Shown here: piece after piece, positions 36,528 through 43,689 of the stretch
Layout of the letters: each line of letters begins with the position of its first letter
Numbering within the stretch: the stretch's first letter is position 1
NCBI RefSeq assembly: GCF_004011885.1
Contig: NZ_SBEF01000033.1
Location: forward strand, 1-43,689
Reading direction: 5' to 3'
DNA length: 43,689 bases
From: Serratia microhaemolytica
GTDB taxonomy: Bacteria > Pseudomonadota > Gammaproteobacteria > Enterobacterales > Enterobacteriaceae
Notes under the pieces: model-generated
What the model saw: only the letters and a program-made list of their open reading frames with translations
The model's database searches: none
Told to the model about the DNA's origin: nothing
Translations under genes and position numbers: made by a program

Positions 36528-38951
36528 TCAATCCCCCCGCAGTGCCGCGCCACGGCGCAACAGCCGCAATCCTAATGCGCCGCCACACAGCGAAAGTAGC
36601 AGCGCACTGCACAGCGGCAGTAGCCACCACAATAACACTGTGGGCTGCCAAGGAAAGTGAAACACATAGTGTTGCAGTAGCGCCAGTGCTGCTTCAGCAC
36701 CGATTGCAGCGGTGAAACCGGCTACCAATCCCAACAGAGTGAACTCACACCACAGCGTCTGACGTAACAGACGTTTGCTGGCGCCGAGAATACGATAAAC
36801 CACCAACTCCTGTTGACGTTGGCGCATACCCACCTGCACTTGCGCCATTAGCAACAGCAAGCCACAGACAACCACCAGCAGCACCATCAACGCCAACGCG
36901 CGGCTAACCTGCTGCAACACTTGGTCGAGTTGTTGCAAAATAGCCCCGATATCTAACTGACTAATGGTAGGAAACAGGCGGTGCAGCTCAACGAGTAAAC
37001 TATTATCCGTGCTATGGCGGAAACTGGTTAACCAGCTCTGCGGTTGCTGTTCCAGCACGGACGGAGGAAAAATAAAGTAGAAATTCGGCCTTAAACTCTC
37101 CCAGTCCACCTGGCGCAGACTGCTAATTTTGGCACTGAACTGCTGGCTGGGCGTGGTGAAGGTCAGCTGATCACCCAATTTAAGTTGCAGCCGCTGTGCC
37201 AGCCCCTGATCAATCGAAACCTCGCCATTTGCTGGCGGCCAGTGCCCAGCCAGCAGTGGATTGTGGGCTGGCAACTCGGCTAGCCAGGTGAGATTCAGTT
37301 CACGAGTCAGCGCCTCGGCCCCAGCGGGCAATTCTGCTGCACGTTGCGTGGCAGGTTGTTGATTGATCTCTGTCAGACGGGCACGAACTACTGGGTAGAA
37401 GGTCTGTAGCTTGATTTGATGCTGCTGTAGAAATGCTGTCAGTGGTGGTATCTGTTCGCTGCTGATGTTTAACAGGAAATAGTTTGGGCTATCAGCCGGT
37501 AGCTGCTGCTGCCAACGGGAGAGCAGATCACCACGCAACAGCAGGAGTAGTGCTAGCAGCATAAAAGAGAGCGAGAAAGCGGCTAACTGACTGAGGGTGT
37601 GCCCGGGTTGGTGCAACAGACGGCTTACCGCCAGCCGGATCGCCAGGTTTTTTAGCCGTAACCGCCGCAGAAGTTGCAGTGTTCCCCAGCCAAAACTGGC
37701 TAATAACAACGCCAGTAGCACAATAGCAGCGAAATTAGCCCATAACAGCGGATTCGCACCAATCACTGCTAGCAATAACAACAGCACAGTGAGGAAGATG
37801 AGCGGTAAGAAATAGCGCAGTGGCCAGACATTCGCCACAGTATTCTGGCGCAGCACACGCAAGGGTTGGGTAGCGAGCAGTTGCCGAAACGGGCGCACGC
37901 CAACCAGTGATGAGATAGTGACCAGTGCGCCTAGCGCCCACAGCCACGGCCATAGGCCCGCAGCAGGCAGTGCGCGCGGCAGCACTGGCAACAGCATTTG
38001 CACCAGTAACGCTTCAAATGCTAAACCGACTAGGCTGCCAGTGAGCGCAGCCAACAGAAGTAGCAATAGCCACTGGCCAATGATCAGTTTGCTGATGGTG
38101 TGACGCTGCGCACCCAGCGTTTTTAAGATCGCAATCAACTCGTGGCGAGTACGACAATAGTGAGTCATTGCTACGGTAACGGCTGCTGCCGATAGCAGTA
38201 GTGTCAGCAGTGCGGAGAGTCGCAGAAACTGCTGTGAGCGCTGTAGTGAACGCCCCAAGCTAGCGCTGTTTTCTGGCCCGTACCAACGTTGATCAGCTTG
38301 TAGCAGTGGCTCAAGCTGCTGCTGAAAACGTGTTAACTGAGCGGGTGAACCAGCAAACATATAACGGTAGGTGAGGCGACTACCCGGCTGTACTGCACCG
38401 GTTCGCTCGACATCGGCCAGATGGATGATCACCTTCGGGGCGACCTGAAACGGGTTAAACCCGGCATCTGGTTCTTGTAAGATTTCACCACTGATACGTA
38501 GCGAGGCATCGCCCACTTCAAGCAGATCACCCAGTTGCAGATTAAGCAGCGCCAGCAATTGCGGCGCAACCAGTACCTGACCAACGTGTGGTTTCAGGTT
38601 GGCAGGGCGTGTTTCCAGATTGCCATACAGTGGATAGGCGGCATCAGTGGCTTTCACCTGGGCCAATTGTGGTCGATCGTTCGCATAGGTCATGGTGGTG
38701 AACGCTAATTGTCGACTAACCTGTAGGCCTTGTTGTTTGGCTTGCTGTAACCAGGCTTCCGGCACAGGATGGGCTGCACGCAATACGCCGTCACCAGCAA
38801 TAAAATCGCGTCCTTGCTGAGTTAATGCCGTGGTTAAACGGTCACTGATATTGCCGAGCGCCAGTACACAAGCCACTGACAGGGTGAGTGCCAGCCAAAC
38901 AATCAATAGGGAGGGGGAGCGCCATTCGCGCCAGAACCAGCGCCAGATCAT
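36528..38951 (-). CDS. ybbP: YbbP, FtsX-like ABC transporter permease
   Basis: YbbP is the membrane partner of the ATPase YbbA in a MacB/LolCDE-like (type VII) ABC system; the substrate is not firmly established. The 807 residues have an N-terminal membrane segment, a large periplasmic region (about 40-250), a four-helix FtsX-type block (about 255-430), a second periplasmic region (about 505-665) and a C-terminal FtsX block (about 675-800). Its start overlaps the ybbA stop by ATGA. The pair is divergent from tesA, as in E. coli. The substrate link to tesA is inference from context. Confidence 0.93.
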   Translation of the reverse strand: MIWRWFWREWRSPSLLIVWLALTLSVACVLALGNISDRLTTALTQQGRDFIAGDGVLRAAHPVPEAWLQQAKQQGLQVSRQLAFTTMTYANDRPQLAQVKATDAAYPLYGNLETRPANLKPHVGQVLVAPQLLALLNLQLGDLLEVGDASLRISGEILQEPDAGFNPFQVAPKVIIHLADVERTGAVQPGSRLTYRYMFAGSPAQLTRFQQQLEPLLQADQRWYGPENSASLGRSLQRSQQFLRLSALLTLLLSAAAVTVAMTHYCRTRHELIAILKTLGAQRHTISKLIIGQWLLLLLLAALTGSLVGLAFEALLVQMLLPVLPRALPAAGLWPWLWALGALVTISSLVGVRPFRQLLATQPLRVLRQNTVANVWPLRYFLPLIFLTVLLLLLAVIGANPLLWANFAAIVLLALLLASFGWGTLQLLRRLRLKNLAIRLAVSRLLHQPGHTLSQLAAFSLSFMLLALLLLLRGDLLSRWQQQLPADSPNYFLLNISSEQIPPLTAFLQQHQIKLQTFYPVVRARLTEINQQPATQRAAELPAGAEALTRELNLTWLAELPAHNPLLAGHWPPANGEVSIDQGLAQRLQLKLGDQLTFTTPSQQFSAKISSLRQVDWESLRPNFYFIFPPSVLEQQPQSWLTSFRHSTDNSLLVELHRLFPTISQLDIGAILQQLDQVLQQVSRALALMVLLVVVCGLLLLMAQVQVGMRQRQQELVVYRILGASKRLLRQTLWCEFTLLGLVAGFTAAIGAEAALALLQHYVFHFPWQPTVLLWWLLPLCSALLLSLCGGALGLRLLRRGAALRGD

Positions 38952-39634
38952 CGCTCCTCCCAGAGTTTGCCATCACGCAGCCGTAGCCGCCGCTGGCAGC
39001 GGGCAGCCAAGGTTTCATCGTGTGTCACCATAATCAAGGTGGTGAAAAAGTCGCGATTGAGTGAAAACAGCAGATCGGCAATACGCTCGCCAGTCTGGCG
39101 ATCTAAATTTCCGCTTGGTTCATCGGCAAATAGTACTTTCGGCCGGCCACTAAATGCCCGAGCCAATGCGACTCGCTGCTGTTCACCACCAGAAAGTTGC
39201 GCTGGCAGATGACTAAGCCGTTTCGCCAGACCGAGTTGTGTTAATAACTCAACAGCCTGCTCTCGGCTGTGTTGTTCACTCTCACCGCGCAACAGCGCCG
39301 GTAGCTGCACATTCTCCAGCGCATTCAGGGTCGGGATCAGCATAAAGGATTGAAAAACAAAACCAACACTCTGTGCCCTTAAGGCAGCACGCTGATCTTC
39401 ATTGAGCTGGTTCAAATGCTGGCCCAGTAGCCAGACATCACCGGCACTGCCGTCATCCAAACCGGCTAAAATTGCCAATAGAGTCGATTTCCCAGAGCCG
39501 GATTCACCAATCAGGGCGATAGATTGTGCGGGTTTGACCAGTAACTCGACATCGGTCAGGATAGTTAGCTGATGTTCTCCCTCGCCAACCTGTTTGGTCA
39601 AATGGTGAGCAGCAATAATATGTTCTGTGGTCAT
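38948..39634 (-). CDS. ybbA: YbbA, ABC transporter ATPase
   Basis: This 228-residue ATPase powers the YbbP permease. The nucleotide-binding motifs are complete: Walker A GESGSGKST, Q-loop region GFVFQSFMLIP, signature LSGGEQQRVALARAF, Walker B VLFADEPSGNLD and switch His in VTHDE. It belongs to the LolD/MacB-like group. It is divergent from tesA across about 220 bases that I see as regulatory space only, and coupled to ybbP by a 4-base overlap. Confidence 0.95.
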   Translation of the reverse strand: MTTEHIIAAHHLTKQVGEGEHQLTILTDVELLVKPAQSIALIGESGSGKSTLLAILAGLDDGSAGDVWLLGQHLNQLNEDQRAALRAQSVGFVFQSFMLIPTLNALENVQLPALLRGESEQHSREQAVELLTQLGLAKRLSHLPAQLSGGEQQRVALARAFSGRPKVLFADEPSGNLDRQTGERIADLLFSLNRDFFTTLIMVTHDETLAARCQRRLRLRDGKLWEER

Positions 39635-39853
39635 TTCCCCAACCTTTTAACTGACAGGATGATTGCGTTTGCCCGTGGTACAACCAGCGCGCTGGGTTGA
39701 TTGTAGGTGATTGCTAACTCAGCCGCTATGATTGCTACTAGGGATGTGATCCAGAGCGGCAAGTACAACCGGTTGCCAAATAAGTGCGCTCCCAGGATAA
39801 TTACTTGACAATGATTGAAATAACAGCGTGATAGAGAGGGGTAGACGGCGAGT

Positions 39854-40486
39854 ATGATCAACAGAAACGTTATTTTTCACTGGCGCTTTGCCTGGTTACT
39901 GCTGCTGGGTTTGCTAAGCGCAGCGGCCAGTGCGCGAGATACGTTACTGATCTTGGGCGACAGCTTAAGTGCTGGCTATCGGCTGCCAGTGGCACAAGCC
40001 TGGCCGACACTGCTGGCACAGCGCTGGCAAGCACAACAGGATCTGCCGCAAGTAGTGAATGCCAGCGTCAGCGGTGACACGGTTGCACAGGGGTTTGCAC
40101 GTTTACCGGCGCTGTTGCAGCAGCATCAGCCACGCTGGGTGTTGATTGAACTGGGGGCTAATGATGGTTTGCGCGGTTTCCCGGTCGCGAATATCACAGC
40201 AGATCTCAGTCAGGTTATCGAATTGGTGCAACAGGCAGGGGCTAAGCCACTGTTGATGCAAATTAATATTCCACCGAACTATGGTCGTCGTTATACCGAT
40301 GCCTTTAGTGCGCTCTATCCGGCATTAGCTCAGCGGTTCGCTATTCCGCTGCTGCCGTTTTTTATGCCGCAGGTAGCACTCAAACCGCATTGGATGCAGG
40401 ATGATCAGTTGCACCCTAACCAGGCCGCACAGCCATTTATTGCAACCTGGATGGCTGAGCAGTTAACAGCCGTTATCCAACCTTAA
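39854..40486 (+). CDS. tesA: TesA, acyl-CoA thioesterase I / lysophospholipase L1
   Basis: TesA is a periplasmic SGNH hydrolase with thioesterase, protease-like and lysophospholipase activity. The 210-residue precursor has a signal peptide ending SAAASA (residue 27). The nucleophile block ILGDSLSAGYR follows (Ser37), then the oxyanion Gly and Asn in NASVSGDT and ELGANDGLRG, and the C-terminal Asp/His pair in DDQLHPNQ. The start at 39854 gives the expected length. ybbO follows after 24 bases, keeping the E. coli tesA-ybbO-cnoX block. Confidence 0.96.
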   Translation: MINRNVIFHWRFAWLLLLGLLSAAASARDTLLILGDSLSAGYRLPVAQAWPTLLAQRWQAQQDLPQVVNASVSGDTVAQGFARLPALLQQHQPRWVLIELGANDGLRGFPVANITADLSQVIELVQQAGAKPLLMQINIPPNYGRRYTDAFSALYPALAQRFAIPLLPFFMPQVALKPHWMQDDQLHPNQAAQPFIATWMAEQLTAVIQP

Positions 40487-40510
40487 CTAACAATAGGTTA
40501 TTAGCATAGC

Positions 40511-41290
40511 ATGAGCGAAAAAAGCATATTGATTACTGGTTGTTCGAGTGGGATTGGTTTGGTGGCCGCGCAAGATCTGAAGCAGCGTGGCTACCGCGTG
40601 CTGGCGGCTTGCCGCAAACCTACTGATGTGGAAAAAATGGCTCAACTGGGACTGGAAGGGATTGAACTGGATCTGGATGATAGTGCCAGCGTACAGCGCG
40701 CGGCAGAAGAGGTGATCAAGCGCACTGATGGCCGACTGTATGGGCTATTCAATAATGCCGGTTTTGGTGTCTATGGGCGATTGCAAGATATCTCACGCCA
40801 GCAGTTGGAACAGCAGTTTTCTAGCAATCTGTTTGGCACTCATCAACTCACACAACTATTACTACCTGCTATGCTGCCACATGGTGAGGGGCGGATTATT
40901 CAAACCAGTTCGGTCATGGGCTTGATAGCAACGCCCGGGCGTGGTGCCTATGCGGCCAGTAAATTCGCGCTGGAGGCTTGGTCTGACAGTTTGCGCATGG
41001 AGTTACACGCGACAGGTATCCAGGTCAGCTTGATTGAGCCTGGCCCACTGGCAACGGAGTTCACCAATAATGTCAACCAGGCGCTCAGTTCGCAGCCGGT
41101 AAAGAATAGCGCAATCGTCAAACGTCTGGCACTCACTGCCGAAGCGGTACTGCCGAAGTTGCACCATGCGTTGGAGAGTCGGCGTGCCAAACTGCGCTAT
41201 CCGGTAACGCGGTTAACGCATGTGATGGCACTGTTACGCCGCGTCTTACCAGGCCGTATGCTTGACTGGCTACTGCGCACTAACAGCTAG
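40511..41290 (+). CDS. ybbO: YbbO, NADP-dependent short-chain dehydrogenase/aldehyde reductase
   Basis: YbbO is a classical short-chain dehydrogenase reported to reduce aldehydes with NADPH. The 259 residues show the cofactor site ITGCSSGIG, the NNAGFGVYG motif, the catalytic Ser in QTSSVMG and the YAASKFALE active-site pair. The C-terminal part is basic and may contact membranes. It lies between tesA and cnoX, as in E. coli. No defect is seen. Confidence 0.95.
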   Translation: MSEKSILITGCSSGIGLVAAQDLKQRGYRVLAACRKPTDVEKMAQLGLEGIELDLDDSASVQRAAEEVIKRTDGRLYGLFNNAGFGVYGRLQDISRQQLEQQFSSNLFGTHQLTQLLLPAMLPHGEGRIIQTSSVMGLIATPGRGAYAASKFALEAWSDSLRMELHATGIQVSLIEPGPLATEFTNNVNQALSSQPVKNSAIVKRLALTAEAVLPKLHHALESRRAKLRYPVTRLTHVMALLRRVLPGRMLDWLLRTNS

Positions 41291-41343
41291 GCGAATTTGA
41301 GTATAGAATAATGCCACGCAGTACAATCAGATAAAGGGAAACC

Positions 41344-42198
41344 ATGCTAGCTCAATCTGTTATTGAAATGAATGAAACCAACCTGCGCCAGACGCTGGAG
41401 CAATCGCTTACGGTGCCAGTGCTGCTCTATTTCTGGTCAGAACGCAGTCAACACTGCCAGCAGCTCAGTCCAATTCTGGAAAAACTGGCTGCGGAGTATG
41501 CTGGGCAATTGCTGCTGGCAAAAGTTAACTGTGATGTCGAGCAGATGATCGCCGCACAGTTTGGCTTACGTGCTATCCCAACGGTCTATCTGTTTAAGGA
41601 TGGGCAGCCGGTTGATGCCTTTGAAGGGCCACAGCCGGAAGCGGTGATCCGCGAATTTGTGCAGAGTTTTTTGCCGAAAACTGAGGAGATCAAATTTGCA
41701 CAAGCCAGCGAGTGTTTGGCAGAGGGGCGAGCCAGTGATGCATTGCCACTGCTGAAGGAAGCTTGGCAGATCAACCAAAAACGCAGTGATATTGCGTTGA
41801 CACTGGCAGAAACATTGATCACCTTAAACAAGATCAGTGAGGCGGAAGATGTATTGGCTGTGATCCCATTGCAGGATCGTGATACCGGTTATCAAGGGCT
41901 GGTAGCGCAAATTGAGCTGATGAAACAAGCTGCCGATACCCCAGAGATCCAGCTACTACAACAACAGGTTGCACAGCAGCCGCAGAATGTTGAACTGGCG
42001 ATACAGCTAGCATTACAACTGCATCAGGTTGGCCGTAATGAAGAGGCGTTGACACTACTGTTGAGCCATCTGCAACAAGATTTGGCAGCGGCAAACGGTA
42101 ATGCACGCAAGACGTTACTGGATATTTTGGCCGCACTGGGCACGGGTGACGCATTGGCAGCCAAATATCGCCGCCAACTCTACGCACTGCTCTATTAA
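41344..42198 (+). CDS. cnoX: CnoX (YbbN), thioredoxin-fold chaperedoxin
   Basis: CnoX protects substrates of GroEL and DnaK from oxidative aggregation during hypochlorous acid stress. The 284 residues consist of a thioredoxin domain (about 1-110) with the atypical SQHC motif in place of WCGPC, followed by TPR-like helices (about 115-284; [20 protein letters not shown]). The C-terminus [13 protein letters not shown] matches E. coli. The atypical active site is normal for this family and means little reductase activity. A strong hairpin lies 22 bases after the stop. Confidence 0.96.
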   Translation: MLAQSVIEMNETNLRQTLEQSLTVPVLLYFWSERSQHCQQLSPILEKLAAEYAGQLLLAKVNCDVEQMIAAQFGLRAIPTVYLFKDGQPVDAFEGPQPEAVIREFVQSFLPKTEEIKFAQASECLAEGRASDALPLLKEAWQINQKRSDIALTLAETLITLNKISEAEDVLAVIPLQDRDTGYQGLVAQIELMKQAADTPEIQLLQQQVAQQPQNVELAIQLALQLHQVGRNEEALTLLLSHLQQDLAAANGNARKTLLDILAALGTGDALAAKYRRQLYALLY

Positions 42199-42219
42199 CC
42201 GTTTGATAGGCACAGGCTG

Positions 42220-42249
42220 CATCCCCTCGCAGCGTCAAGCGAGGGGATG
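42220..42249. terminator. Hairpin between convergent cnoX and pgtP
   Basis: A perfect 10-bp stem CATCCCCTCG (42220-42229) / CGAGGGGATG (42240-42249) with a 10-base loop sits between the two converging stops. There is no T-tract on either strand. It is a likely two-way transcript end. Confidence 0.65.
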
Positions 42250-42267
42250 GTTCAACGGCTAACCGTG

Positions 42268-43563
42268 CTATTCGATAGTGGCTGGCTGCAATGCTGTCGG
42301 TTGCGGTGCGCTTGCCGCCGATTGCAGATGCTGCGCTCTTTCTCGCTCTAGCTCAAGTGTGCCACGGTGAGAGAGGTAGCAGAATAGCAGGCAGCAAACT
42401 GCGCCACCCATCAACAGGTAGAAACCGCCATCCCAACCGACCTGATCAACCATCACACCAAATAGACTGGTGCCCAACGAAGCACCAAAGATGTAACTCA
42501 TAAAGCCGCGTAGCCCGACAGCCGAGCCAACGGCGAAACTGGGCACAATCTCCATAGTTTGTACTGAAGCGAGAAATTGTGGCACATAGATCAGACAACC
42601 AACGATAGCGGCAAAAATGGTCACCACCAGCAATGAATCACTACGCCAGTAGCCAATTAGGCAGACAAAGATAATACTCATACAGATCATCGCCAGAGGC
42701 ATTCGACGTCCTTTGAATAATTTGTCAGATAACCAGCCAGCGAGCAGAGTCGAGGGAATAGCTGCCCACTCGAAGAACAAGAAGGCGATAGCCATCTGCT
42801 CTTTAGAGAAATGTTTCACTGTTAGCAGGTAGAGTGGCAGCCAACTGATCATGCCAAAGCGCACCATGTAAACGAAAACATCCATTAATGATACATACCA
42901 GGCGTGTTTATTACGCAGCACGTAAGTGCAGAAAATTTGTAACGCACTCATATTTTCTGGTGCTTGCTGTTGAGAGGTACTGTTAAGTTGCATCGTCTCT
43001 TCTGGCATCATTTGTTCCAGCGTCGGCAAGCCTTCACGGCGTGGTGAGCCTTTGCCGAACCACAACACAATAACAGCAAATCCGAGCGCAATGCCAGCCG
43101 GCACAATATAGTTGGCTGCTTGCCAGTGTTGATTGCCCAACAGTGCGAAAGCAACCCCGACAATCGGAGCGACAACACCACCACCAACGTTGTGGGATAT
43201 ATTCCAGAATGCACCGACACGGCCCCGTTCACGCCGGGGAAACCAGTTGGCGATGGTAATAAAAGAGGGGCCAGCGCCCATACCTTGAAACAGGCCATTC
43301 AGCACCACTAACGCGACAAAGATCCAAAACGCAGTGCTGAATCCCAACCCAATATTCACTATGGCACAGAGCGCTAAGCCACAGGCCATAAATAGTTTCG
43401 GACTCGCTTTATCTGCCAGTGTGCTCATGATCCCTTTGCTGATACCGTAAGTGATTAACATACAACTGGTCAGTAGACCGATTTGGGTCGCACTAAGATC
43501 AAGTTGCTCTTTCAAATAAGGAGTTGATAGAGTGAAGTTATTCCGCACAATATAATAGGCTAA
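42268..43563 (-). pseudogene. pgtP: Phosphoglycerate transporter PgtP, 5' end lost to an IS insertion
   Basis: PgtP is an inner-membrane antiporter of the organophosphate:phosphate family (with GlpT and UhpT) that takes up phosphoglycerates and phosphoenolpyruvate. The remaining 431 codons match Salmonella PgtP closely (AYYIVRNNFTLSTPYLKEQ, ANWFPRRERGRVGAFWNISH, IYVPQFLASVQTMEIVPSF). The frame can be read up to LAYYIVRNNF at 43563 and then enters insertion-sequence DNA, with an in-frame stop at 43575-43573. Roughly the first 40 residues, including the first membrane segment's start, are gone. A GTG at 43548 could start a truncated protein but has no evident ribosome site. The pgtABC regulators are not in the window. 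Confidence 0.9.
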
Positions 43564-43689
43564 GAGCCCATCTCAATAGGAATTACTGTATAATACATCA
43601 TGATCATTTCTGAGGGTGAATTATGGCAAATAGCAAGTGGCAGATTAGCGATGAACTGTGGGAAAAGATGGCACCACTGATCCCGGAGC
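43564..43689 (+). mobile_element. Left end of an IS5-family-like insertion sequence, cut by the window edge
   Basis: The pgtP homology stops exactly at 43563, and the next bases GAGCCCATCTCAATAGG look like an IS5-family terminal repeat. A TATAAT at 43589-43594, a GAGGG ribosome site and a transposase start at 43623 follow. The preceding bases CTAA (43560-43563) fit the YTAR or TNA target preferences of this family. The element's other end lies outside the window. Confidence 0.8.
43623..43689 (+). CDS. IS5-family transposase, N-terminal fragment
   Basis: The 22 visible codons read MANSKWQISDELWEKM and continue APLIPE to the window edge. This Lys-Trp...Ile-Ser-Asp-Glu-Leu-Trp opening is typical of IS5-family transposases of the IS427/IS1031-like groups. 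GAGGG at 43612-43616 is six bases before the ATG. The gene continues beyond the window, so completeness cannot be judged. Confidence 0.82.
   Translation, partial: MANSKWQISDELWEKMAPLIPE

Noticed and set aside
39631-39861. 76-codon minus-strand frame between ybbA and tesA
   Set aside because: It fills a divergent promoter gap, starts inside tesA and resembles no known family.
1-43689. tRNA or rRNA genes
   Set aside because: No cloverleaf-like or rRNA-like stretch was recognised in any intergenic region.

Overview
The window looks like a chromosomal segment of a gammaproteobacterium of the order Enterobacterales, probably of the Serratia/Yersinia lineage. Most proteins match E. coli or Salmonella counterparts almost residue for residue (DksA, RecQ, TamA, PurE, PgtP) and many E. 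coli gene clusters are kept. The gene blocks are compacted and reshuffled, several expected neighbours are missing, and both window ends carry insertion-sequence ends. That fits a genome shaped by IS activity and gene loss, for example a host-associated symbiont, but the species cannot be fixed from the sequence alone.

Layout. (a) 1-891: the right end of a probable IS66-family element, then AT-rich DNA without a gene. (b) 892-4675: a compact operon of an MFS transporter, kynureninase (kynU) and alanine dehydrogenase (ald), closed by a strong intrinsic terminator. No other kynurenine-pathway gene is present. (c) 5024-6768: an AT-rich nadR-like/pnuC pair for nicotinamide riboside salvage; the adenylyltransferase half of NadR has lost its signature residues. 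(d) 6951-10921: recQ, pldA and rarD; the catalytic Asn of PldA is Asp. (e) 10970-14467: dksA-gluQ-pcnB-folK, all on the minus strand; pcnB appears to start at ATC. (f) 14468-18740: a gene-poor stretch followed by two tandem copies of a two-domain fimbrial-adhesin-like gene. The duplication also copied the 3' end of ytfL, leaving a fragment between the copies. (g) 18618-29813: ytfL/paeA, tamA-tamB-ytfP, ppa, fbp and mpl in E. coli order with msrA and the ytfQRT-yjfF sugar-transport block missing. (h) 29911-32797: hinT-lpoB-thiK-nagZ. (i) 33417-36449: ppiB-lpxH-purE-purK with a PurR operator before purE. (j) 36528-42198: ybbP-ybbA facing away from tesA-ybbO-cnoX. (k) 42268-43689: pgtP, cut at its 5' end by an IS5-family-like element that runs off the window.

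How the parts work together. Much of the window is housekeeping: envelope assembly and recycling (TamAB, LpoB, NagZ, Mpl, LpxH, TesA), RNA and stringent control (PcnB, DksA, GluQ), purine synthesis (PurE/K), phosphate and sugar metabolism (Ppa, Fbp) and proteostasis (PpiB, CnoX). The accessory parts are the most interesting. The kynU operon could turn imported kynurenine into anthranilate and alanine, and the alanine into pyruvate and ammonia. nadR/pnuC would salvage nicotinamide riboside. The duplicated adhesins would act at the surface. All three are consistent with living on host-derived compounds, which is inference.
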